Origin: Erysipelatoclostridium sp. AM42-17
GTDB lineage: Bacteria > Bacillota_I > Bacilli_A > Erysipelotrichales > Coprobacillaceae
Direction of reading: 5' to 3'
NCBI RefSeq assembly: GCF_003480255.1
Contig: NZ_QUIN01000008.1
Coordinates: 1 to 64,000, forward strand
DNA: 64,000 nt
Part shown: positions 57,358 to 64,000 of the stretch, one piece after another
Layout of the letters: the number at the start of each line of letters is the position of its first letter
Position numbering within the stretch: the first letter of the stretch is position 1
Notes under the pieces: generated by a model
What the model saw: only the letters and a program-made list of their open reading frames with translations
Database searches by the model: none
Told to the model about the DNA's origin: nothing
Program-made: the position numbers and the translations under genes

Positions 57358-59325
57358 ATGTATTACACAAGAGAATATCTCAATAGAGCGCATCGAGAAA
57401 TTGATACTATTTTCCGAGTGCTGTTCCCGGAACATGGAATGGCAGTAAGGGAAGAACAGATTATGTTATGCCACAAAATGCTGGATAACCTGCTGGGAAG
57501 AAACATAGCACTGTGTGACGCGGGTGTCGGTATCGGCAAGACGTATGCCTATCTGGTGGCCTGTGTTCTGATGAGAAAATATTCCCTCCTTGCAGAAGGA
57601 TGTTCCCCTTATGAGCAGCGTCCGGTCGTGATATCCACTTCCAGCATTGCACTCCAGAAAGCAATTCTTACAGAATATATCCCTTTTCTCTCCCGGATTC
57701 TTCAGGAGAACGGGACGATTCAGGCCCCTATTAAAGCTGTGATACGAAAAGGGAAAGAGCATTTTGTCTGCGATGAGAGGTTGGAGCACCGAATCGTTGC
57801 AATCGAAGAAAAAAACAAAAATGCGTTGCAGAAAGAAGCTCTGCTGTCGTTGAAAGAACATTATGATATGGACGAAGTGTCCAACTTAAGTGGGTTTGAC
57901 AGAAGGATGGTGAGTGTACCGAAGTTCTGTTCGGGAGACTGCCCGAAAAGAGGCTCATGCAGGTATCAGCAGTATCTGGAGCGTTCCAGAGATCATGAAA
58001 TGTTCATTCAGATCTGTAATCACAATTATCTGCTGGCTGATGGTTATCACAGGCTGCAGGATTACCGCCCGTTATTAAAAGACTACCGAGCATTGATTGT
58101 CGATGAAGCACATAAGCTGCCGGATGCGGCAAAGCAGATGTTTGGGAAGAGCCTCTGTTATGACGATATCCGAGAAATCTGCTTTTATCTTGGGAATGAG
58201 TACCAAGGCCCGGAGATAAGAAAACTGTCCGGGACGATCCGGATGGTGTTGGACATCATAGGAGAAAACCACAGAACCAGATATGGGATAAAAGAAGAAT
58301 TCCACATGACAGAAGAGTGTGCAATGTATTTATATGAGGGGATACAGACCATGAATAAGATCATAGAAAAATTAGAAAAGAAGATTCCAAAGTGGATCAG
58401 AAACAAGCTGGAAGAAACCAAAAGTGTGCTGGAATGCTTTTTCCATCAGGATAAGAAGTATGTGCTGCATCTGAAGCAGGACCATGACCACCGGATTATA
58501 TTGTGTGCATCCAGCAGACGGATTCCACAGTATCTGGACCAGATGTTATGGAGCAGAGGAATGGGAGCGATTCTGACAAGCGGAACTTTAAAAACCGGAC
58601 AGGGATTTTCCCACATTCGGAAAATGACAGGATTACAGAGAGTGCGGAGAGTCCGGGAATATGTGGCAGACTCCCCGTTTGAATATCAGAAGAACTGTCT
58701 GTTATATCTGCCAAAGAATTTGAAGACATGCAGAAGAGAAAGTCAGGAAGAGGCAGAGATGATAGCAGACCATATCCATTCACTGATCTGTTCGACTTAC
58801 GGGCATACGCTAGTGCTGTTTACATCTTATCATTTGATGGGAAACGTTTACCAGATGTTAAGGGATGAAATTCCGTTCCCGATGATAGAGGTGTGGAGAC
58901 ATTCACCGGAAGAGATCACAAGATTTAAACAGATGGACAATGCTGTCCTTTTTGCAGCCGGCTCCTGTTGGGAAGGAGTAGACTTCCCTGGAGATATGGT
59001 ATCTTCGCTGATTATAGTAAAACTGCCCTTTGCTGTTCCTGATCCCATCAGTGAAGCACAGAAGAAGGAATATGCCAGCCTGAAAGATTATATTCAGGCA
59101 GTGATTGTTCCAGACATGCAGAAAAAACTAAGACAGGGATTCGGACGTGCTCTCCGCACCGAGACAGATACTTGTGTCGTGTCCATTTTAGACGAGCGTG
59201 CAGGAGAAGGTGGCAGGTATCATGAGGAAGTAATGTGTGCGCTTCCGAGCTGCAAGATGGCAAAAGATATCAAGGATGTCCAGCACTTTATTCGAAACCG
59301 GAAAGGCGTGGAATACTACCTGTAA
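57358..59325 (+). CDS. DinG/XPD-like superfamily 2 helicase
   Basis: 655 aa. Walker A CDAGVGIGKTYAYLVA (about 59-74), Walker B IVDEAHKLPD (DEAH), and the Fe-S type cysteine cluster VPKFCSGDCPKRGSCRY between them. C-terminal motifs: AGSCWEGVDFPGD (motif V) and LRQGFGRALRTETDT (motif VI). DinG-type enzymes unwind forked DNA and R-loops. On Tn1549-like ICEs such a helicase is a regular right-arm gene, probably aiding element replication or removal of replication blocks. Confidence 0.88.
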   Translation: MYYTREYLNRAHREIDTIFRVLFPEHGMAVREEQIMLCHKMLDNLLGRNIALCDAGVGIGKTYAYLVACVLMRKYSLLAEGCSPYEQRPVVISTSSIALQKAILTEYIPFLSRILQENGTIQAPIKAVIRKGKEHFVCDERLEHRIVAIEEKNKNALQKEALLSLKEHYDMDEVSNLSGFDRRMVSVPKFCSGDCPKRGSCRYQQYLERSRDHEMFIQICNHNYLLADGYHRLQDYRPLLKDYRALIVDEAHKLPDAAKQMFGKSLCYDDIREICFYLGNEYQGPEIRKLSGTIRMVLDIIGENHRTRYGIKEEFHMTEECAMYLYEGIQTMNKIIEKLEKKIPKWIRNKLEETKSVLECFFHQDKKYVLHLKQDHDHRIILCASSRRIPQYLDQMLWSRGMGAILTSGTLKTGQGFSHIRKMTGLQRVRRVREYVADSPFEYQKNCLLYLPKNLKTCRRESQEEAEMIADHIHSLICSTYGHTLVLFTSYHLMGNVYQMLRDEIPFPMIEVWRHSPEEITRFKQMDNAVLFAAGSCWEGVDFPGDMVSSLIIVKLPFAVPDPISEAQKKEYASLKDYIQAVIVPDMQKKLRQGFGRALRTETDTCVVSILDERAGEGGRYHEEVMCALPSCKMAKDIKDVQHFIRNRKGVEYYL

Positions 59326-59336
59326 CCGTTCGTGGT

Positions 59337-59361
59337 TCTGCTACAGAAAAAGCAGATTTTG
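59337..59361 (+). terminator. Short terminator after the helicase gene
   Basis: TCTGCT (59337-59342) pairs with AGCAGA (59351-59356), then TTTT. It lies 12 bp after the stop and before the recombinase promoter region. Confidence 0.5.
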
Positions 59362-59480
59362 CACGAAAAGTTTGGTGGTATTTCAAGGGCGTTTTCGGTG
59401 GGATTGTTGGTATTGATGAATAGCTATTTCGGCATGAAGTGGGTATACTGTGTATAGCGTTAGAGGAAAGGAGGCAGCTT

Positions 59481-60605
59481 ATGATATACAAGGTGGAAAC
59501 GATAAAAGATGGAACAGAAAAATATTTTTTCATCAGAAATCTGGAAACAATGAGTATTGAAGAACTGCCAAGTAAATATCTAATGCATAAGATTAAATGT
59601 AAACGTTCACCAAATACAGTGAAACGCACAGCATTTTCAATCTGCTATTATATGAAATATATGGCAGAGAAAGAAATGGAACTCACAGAAGTCTATCAGT
59701 TAGATTATGAAAAACAGACAGAACACTTTGTGGAATTTTTATACTGGCTTAAAGCCGGAAACCATACAGAGCAAACGGCTGGAGAAAAGAAGTGTCCGAA
59801 TGAAGGAACCTGCAACGCATACTTAAAAGATGTGTTCAGGTTCTATTTATTTATAGAGGCAGAATATGAACAGTACGGAAGTCTCAAAACCTTATCGTAT
59901 AACCAGATTATAGCGGTTAATCAGGTGGGAGTAAAAAAGGTACTGCGGAATCATTCTTTTAAAGCCTATCTGAAGGAAGAGGAACATCGTGGGAGAACAG
60001 CAAAAGAAAATCAGATTATTACAATTTTACAGGCCTGTACGAACCGAAGAGATCAGCTTCTGTTACTTATGTTAGCAGAAACCGGATACAGAATTGGGGA
60101 ACTACTGGGAGTAAAATATGTCAAAGATATTGATTATAGGAATCACATGATAAGGGTATGCTTCCGGGAAGATAATGAAAATGAAGCGAGAGCCAAAAAT
60201 GCGGAATACAGAAGTGCCAAGATAAGTAATGATACGTTTGAATTTCTCATGGATTATCTGGCAAAATATCGGAAAATCCTGCAACATCAGGATTACCTGT
60301 TTGTGAATATCATGGGTGAGAACATTGGAAAGCCATTAAGAGTGGACAGTGTATATGATATGTTGGACCGAATGGAAAAGAAAACCGGAGTTAAAATCAC
60401 ACCCCACATGTTACGTCACTATTTTGCAAATATGCGAAAGCAGGCAGGATGGGAACTGGAAATGATCAGTCAGGCATTGGGGCATAAACATTTGGATACG
60501 ACTATAAAGTATCTGGACTGGCTGGATGATGAACTGATAGAAGCAAGTAATGAGTTTTATGCACAACACACTGCTATTTATGGGGCGGAACGTCTGCTGG
60601 AGTAG
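59481..60605 (+). CDS. Tyrosine recombinase 1 (Tn554 TnpA-like)
   Basis: 374 aa from ATG 59481, 7 bp after AAAGGAGG; the longer frame to 59439 lacks a ribosome-binding site. N-terminal SAM-like core-binding domain, then catalytic residues: Arg in ETGYRIGELLGV, HxxR in TPHMLRHYF, His in LGHKHLDTT and the nucleophile Tyr in IKYLDWLDD. First of three recombinases in one operon, the arrangement of Tn554-type trios, which act together in integration and excision. An 11-bp motif GTGTATAGCGT lies just upstream (59450). Confidence 0.9.
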   Translation: MIYKVETIKDGTEKYFFIRNLETMSIEELPSKYLMHKIKCKRSPNTVKRTAFSICYYMKYMAEKEMELTEVYQLDYEKQTEHFVEFLYWLKAGNHTEQTAGEKKCPNEGTCNAYLKDVFRFYLFIEAEYEQYGSLKTLSYNQIIAVNQVGVKKVLRNHSFKAYLKEEEHRGRTAKENQIITILQACTNRRDQLLLLMLAETGYRIGELLGVKYVKDIDYRNHMIRVCFREDNENEARAKNAEYRSAKISNDTFEFLMDYLAKYRKILQHQDYLFVNIMGENIGKPLRVDSVYDMLDRMEKKTGVKITPHMLRHYFANMRKQAGWELEMISQALGHKHLDTTIKYLDWLDDELIEASNEFYAQHTAIYGAERLLE

Positions 60606-60633
60606 GGAGGTGTGAGAAATACCTATATATTTA

Positions 60634-62364
60634 TTGCAACAGGCAGAACACATAACAGAATCTGAAGTAGATATTGAGAAGAAAAAGCAGGAACTATATT
60701 CAGAAATTGATGCACTTGGAATAAAAAGCGATTCAAGAATTAACAAATTGAAAAAGTTCTTGGCAGATAGAAAAATCTGGCATCTGGAAGAAATGGATTA
60801 TCCTTTGCGAAATTCGTATGAACAATATTTAAGAGGACAGATACGATCACAAATTGTATCTTTCTATTTGAAAATATATGATACGGTAAAACAACAACAT
60901 ATCTATCAACAAATGCAGACGCTAAATGGAAAGCGGATATATGAATGGAAATATCAAAATAAAATTTATTTTCTGAAGTATTATCCGGAAAAGGAAATAG
61001 CTGAGACCTTTGAAACTTCTTATAAAACAAACCTATTGGTGTGGGATTTTACACAAAATTGTTCAGAAGTTTTAAAGAAACAAATTTTTTATACGTTGAG
61101 TCGTATCATTGCCAATACTTCAATGTCTAAGGCTTATAGAAATGTCAGGTTAAAATCCTTAAAACTTCTTTATGATTCTTGTGTTCAGTTAAATATTACG
61201 GATATTGGATTGCTGGAAATGGAACAAGTGGAAACTATTTTAAAGAATTTTCCCGAAACGAGTCAACGAAGTATTTTAGGTGAATGCAGAAGAGATGCGT
61301 TTATGCAGCAGGAACAGATCCAATGGGAAGCAAATGTATGGTATCTGGAACGATTACATCTTGGAAAACATCGGATAGACGAAAGTAAATCCTTAATTAG
61401 CATTTCTTTTATGGAAGTCAAGGAAATACAGAATCGAGAAATTTTACAGGCATACATGAAATATGAACTGGGAATTACTGGACAGGCAGTCAGCACGATT
61501 GTACGAAGATTTGTATGTATTAGAAATTTTATTGAACTGCTGGAACAAGAAAAGATACTGGCGATTCATGCAACTGTCGCAGAAGTAAAAAAGTATGCAG
61601 ACGGCTTGCGAGAACGGGGAATACAGGCAAAGGGATTTAATGAAAGAATTTTCGGTATCGGTCATTTTTATAAATTCATGGAAGTTAAACAGTATATTAC
61701 AAGAATGCCATTCCGAATTGAATATTTCCAACAAAAAGAAGTAATAGTACATCATGATCGTAGCGTTGAGGAAACAGTATATATGGAAATTTTGAAAAAA
61801 TTATATCTTTTTCCAGAGCGATTACGATGTATGTTCCTACATCTGTGGTGTCTAGGATTACGGGCGAGTGAAGTGTGTACATTGAAAGGAAATGCTTATT
61901 ATCAGCAGGGCGAGGATTATTGGATTCAGGTGTATCAGGTCAAAATGAAGAATTATAAAAGGATTCCAATCCCACAGGCACTTTATCAGATTATGAAAGT
62001 ATACTTGAAAAAACATGAAATTCAGCCTGAAGAATTCATTTTTAAAAACAGCAGAGGTGGTGCTTGTCTATATGGTACATTCCGAACTCAGATGATAGAA
62101 GCGTGCCGGGAAAATAAGATTGCAAATGGAGAATATTTATTTCAATCACACGATTATCGACATACAGTAGCAACTATGTTTTATGACAGTCATGTATCAC
62201 TGCAAAGTATCAGGGATTATCTTGGACATACTTATGAAGAGATGACAAGACAGTATATTGATTATATGCCGCAAAGGATTGCAAAAGCAAATGATGAGTT
62301 CTTTGAAATGCAAGGAAGTAGTTTAGCATCATGGCTAAAGAAAGAGGAAAAAGATGGAAAATGA
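60634..62364 (+). CDS. Tyrosine recombinase 2 (Tn554 TnpB-like)
   Basis: About 576 aa from TTG 60634. An in-frame ATA at 60619, 6 bp after GGGAGGTG, has better spacing and would add five residues (MPIYLL...), so it may be the true start. Long N-terminal domain; catalytic region near the end: Arg in CLGLRASEVCTL, HxxR in QSHDYRHTVAT, His in YLGHTYEEMT and Tyr in RQYIDYMPQ. Its 3' end overlaps the third recombinase by 11 bp. Confidence 0.87.
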   Translation: MQQAEHITESEVDIEKKKQELYSEIDALGIKSDSRINKLKKFLADRKIWHLEEMDYPLRNSYEQYLRGQIRSQIVSFYLKIYDTVKQQHIYQQMQTLNGKRIYEWKYQNKIYFLKYYPEKEIAETFETSYKTNLLVWDFTQNCSEVLKKQIFYTLSRIIANTSMSKAYRNVRLKSLKLLYDSCVQLNITDIGLLEMEQVETILKNFPETSQRSILGECRRDAFMQQEQIQWEANVWYLERLHLGKHRIDESKSLISISFMEVKEIQNREILQAYMKYELGITGQAVSTIVRRFVCIRNFIELLEQEKILAIHATVAEVKKYADGLRERGIQAKGFNERIFGIGHFYKFMEVKQYITRMPFRIEYFQQKEVIVHHDRSVEETVYMEILKKLYLFPERLRCMFLHLWCLGLRASEVCTLKGNAYYQQGEDYWIQVYQVKMKNYKRIPIPQALYQIMKVYLKKHEIQPEEFIFKNSRGGACLYGTFRTQMIEACRENKIANGEYLFQSHDYRHTVATMFYDSHVSLQSIRDYLGHTYEEMTRQYIDYMPQRIAKANDEFFEMQGSSLASWLKKEEKDGK

Positions 62365-63853
62365 TATTATATACTTCAGCGATTTCCCCAATTTACAAGA
62401 AACAGGGACACGTAAGGATAATGGAAAATTTGATTTAACGTTGCTTCCAACGCAAGAATTAAAGGAAGAGTTTCGAGGTTATATTATGTATCGCTGCAAA
62501 AACGGAACGTTTAGAGCATTGATTCAGGATCGAACAGCTTATAATCATATTGCAAAGTTTTTGAACAGCAGAATAAATCGGAGAATCAAAAGCCTTGGAG
62601 ATAGAAATCCAGAAAAATGGATATCACTTTTAAAAGGCTGGATGTTAGAACAGGGAATAACTATTGTAAAAGAAAAGAAGAGTGTGTATGGTACAGTAAG
62701 CTATGGCGAAGCAGTGACGATATTATATTTCAGAAACGTACTGAAATTTTTAGGGCCAGAAGATTTACGGGATGAGATAGAAAAAGATGTTTGGGAACTA
62801 AAAAATCTGGATATTAAAATCAGATCCAATCCAATTTATAATGTAAAAACACTGGATTTCAGAAAAATATATCAGCCAGATATCAGGGAAGAATGTAAGA
62901 AAGCTGTTTATATGAATCTGCAGTATGAAGCAATAGGAACTGTACAGGGAGAATTGACAATAATGAGGATATTCTCAGAATATCTCCAAAAAGAGTATTC
63001 CAAAATAAAAAGCTGCAGTGAAATAGACAGAGAAGTGTTGGAAGAATTTTTGATACATCTGTCAACAAAAGATACTTCCCATAGTGCGAATAGTTCTTAT
63101 GTAATTTCATTAAGACGACAGTTAGAGACAATCGGAAAAATTTACAGCTATGAAAGATTGGAGCATTTATTTATTAATACGGATATTCCACCGGAAGTAA
63201 ATGCAGAATTTAGAGTGTATTCTGATGATGAAATGAAACGACTGAATGCGGAAATTACACAGATGGATGTACAGATTGCAAGATGTCTTCTGATACATCA
63301 GATGCTTGGAACTAGGATATCAGATACCCTTACACTGAGACCAGATTGTCTGACGAGAGAAAATGGCCAAGATATGATTGAAATATATCAAGTTAAAACT
63401 AAAAGATATAAAAAACCGATCAGTAAAGAACTTGCAAAACTGTTACAGAGTTCTATTGAATATACACAGGAAAAGTTCGGTGATACAGAATACATATTTG
63501 TTAATGAAAAAGAACCTGACCGCCCGATGCAGTATATGGCTATAAAAACAAAAGTCATGTCCATGATACAGGAAAAGCAGTTGAAAGATGATCATGGCGA
63601 ATTATTCGGGTTTGGAACGCACATGTTCCGGCACTACTATGGCGTCAAACTTACAGAAATGCATCTGGATGACTGGACGATAGCGAGACTATTGGGGCAT
63701 AAAAGACTGAATAATGTACAGCATTACCGGAAAATGAGCAATCAAAGAATGGCAGACGAAACCAGAGAAGTAAGACAGAGGATGAGTGACATCATATATA
63801 TGAGTCTGGCAAGATGGGGTGAAGAATATGAGCAAATACGACAAGATGATTGA
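62354..63853 (+). CDS. Tyrosine recombinase 3
   Basis: 499 aa. Catalytic residues: Arg in LGTRISDTLTL, HxxR in GTHMFRHYYGV, His in LLGHKRLNNV and Tyr in QHYRKMSNQ. It overlaps the second recombinase (11 bp) and the TnpC-like gene (26 bp), so the group is translationally coupled. Three recombinases plus a TnpC-like protein is the layout of the Tn554-related trio families in Firmicutes. Confidence 0.88.
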   Translation: MENDIIYFSDFPNLQETGTRKDNGKFDLTLLPTQELKEEFRGYIMYRCKNGTFRALIQDRTAYNHIAKFLNSRINRRIKSLGDRNPEKWISLLKGWMLEQGITIVKEKKSVYGTVSYGEAVTILYFRNVLKFLGPEDLRDEIEKDVWELKNLDIKIRSNPIYNVKTLDFRKIYQPDIREECKKAVYMNLQYEAIGTVQGELTIMRIFSEYLQKEYSKIKSCSEIDREVLEEFLIHLSTKDTSHSANSSYVISLRRQLETIGKIYSYERLEHLFINTDIPPEVNAEFRVYSDDEMKRLNAEITQMDVQIARCLLIHQMLGTRISDTLTLRPDCLTRENGQDMIEIYQVKTKRYKKPISKELAKLLQSSIEYTQEKFGDTEYIFVNEKEPDRPMQYMAIKTKVMSMIQEKQLKDDHGELFGFGTHMFRHYYGVKLTEMHLDDWTIARLLGHKRLNNVQHYRKMSNQRMADETREVRQRMSDIIYMSLARWGEEYEQIRQDD

Positions 63854-64000
63854 GGAAAATCAGAGAAAAAGTAAAGAGAAAATTGAACTGGCATTGCAAG
63901 CAATACAAGATATGCTGGCAAATAAAGAACGTATCAGCGTTCCAAAGCTGATGAAGAAAACTGGATTGTCGAGAGGATTCTTTTATAAAAATCCAACCGT
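63828..64000 (+). CDS. TnpC-like (DUF6262) protein, partial
   Basis: ATG at 63828, 26 bp inside the third recombinase, open to the window end (MSKYDKMIEENQRKSKEKIE...). The visible 57 residues have the coil plus HTH-like ending KERISVPKLMKKTGLSRGFFYKNP, the hallmark of DUF6262/TnpC proteins that accompany Tn554-type recombinases and influence integration orientation and efficiency. The element's right end should lie a short way beyond. Confidence 0.75.
   Translation, partial: MSKYDKMIEENQRKSKEKIELALQAIQDMLANKERISVPKLMKKTGLSRGFFYKNPT

Larger units (their letters stand above)
12007..64000. mobile_element. Integrative and conjugative element, Tn1549/CTn-type transfer genes, Tn554-type recombinases (right end beyond window)
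   Basis: From about 12.0 kb onward base composition is clearly higher in GC than the first 11.9 kb, and codon use becomes Lachnospiraceae-like. The region holds a complete conjugation set in one orientation (oriT-like site, MobC, relaxase, VirD4, VirB6, VirB4, VirB1-like), a ParM-type partition module, DNA methyltransferases, a surface adhesin, effector/immunity cargo, and three tyrosine recombinases at the right. The left limit is placed between the flavodoxin terminator and the XRE gene but cannot be fixed without an empty site. The right end lies past 64,000, just after the recombinase/TnpC genes if the usual layout holds. Size within the window is about 52 kb. Confidence 0.88.

Noticed and set aside
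59235..59423. 62-aa ORF across the helicase 3' end
   Set aside because: Most of it is out of frame inside the helicase gene; the remaining ARKVWWYFKGVFGGIVGIDE segment resembles a hydrophobic tail but has no start of its own.

Overview
The window joins two kinds of DNA. Positions 1 to about 11.9 kb are strongly AT-rich, with A/T-ending codons and short intergenic gaps. They look like the chromosome of a low-GC Firmicute, probably a gut Erysipelotrichia/Coprobacillaceae-type bacterium (inferred from composition and gene content, not from any marker gene). From about 12.0 kb to the end (64.0 kb) base composition rises and codon use becomes Lachnospiraceae-like. This part is one integrative and conjugative element (ICE) that runs off the right edge.

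Chromosomal part. A small cluster (Dabb protein, SAM methyltransferase, two small unknown genes, HAD phosphatase) precedes a sulfur amino acid operon at 2.45-8.7 kb: M20 amidohydrolase, metN-metI-metQ, a cystathionine gamma-synthase/lyase and a PatB/MalY C-S lyase. The operon is led by a 28-codon Met/Cys-rich leader ORF followed by an intrinsic terminator, an arrangement typical of ribosome-mediated attenuation. Next come an orphan PTS IIB, a PHP-type histidinol-phosphatase gene broken by an in-frame stop, a convergent cupin-RpiR operon with a palindromic operator, and a decayed flavodoxin-lipoprotein gene at the edge of the ICE.

ICE, left arm (12.0-26.7 kb). A divergent XRE repressor with candidate operators; a ParM-like actin and its partner, preceded by inverted repeats; a ribbon-helix-helix-like protein with an acidic repeat tail; a C5 cytosine DNA methyltransferase; an amidoligase plus gamma-glutamylcyclotransferase pair; a 1,458-aa thioester/VaFE surface adhesin; an ICE-borne S-adenosylmethionine synthetase; a DUF3991/TOPRIM protein; and a second DNA methyltransferase.

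ICE, transfer region (26.7-39.5 kb). An oriT-like palindrome and hairpin, DUF3789, MobC, MOBP relaxase, PcfB, an ArdC/LtrC-like protein, DUF4314, VirD4, Maff2 (VirB2-like), VirB6, DUF4313, PrgI, VirB4, and a VirB1/NlpC-P60 wall hydrolase. This is the Tn1549/CTn-type type IV secretion order.

ICE, cargo and right arm (39.6-64 kb). Two effector/immunity-like modules are present. One is a DUF1906 peptidoglycan-binding protein with a hydrophobic C-terminus plus a YcxB-like membrane protein. The other is a 3,118-aa secreted RHS toxin with a CDI-type nuclease tip, its immunity gene and a lipoprotein. The RHS gene is preceded by an Agr-like LytTR two-component system whose regulator is frameshifted, and its promoter carries a 21-bp-spaced direct repeat of LytTR type. 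Then come a sigma-like gene with a structured 5' region, about 530 bp of probably structured non-coding DNA, a DinG-like helicase, and a Tn554-type trio of tyrosine recombinases with a TnpC-like gene cut by the window edge.
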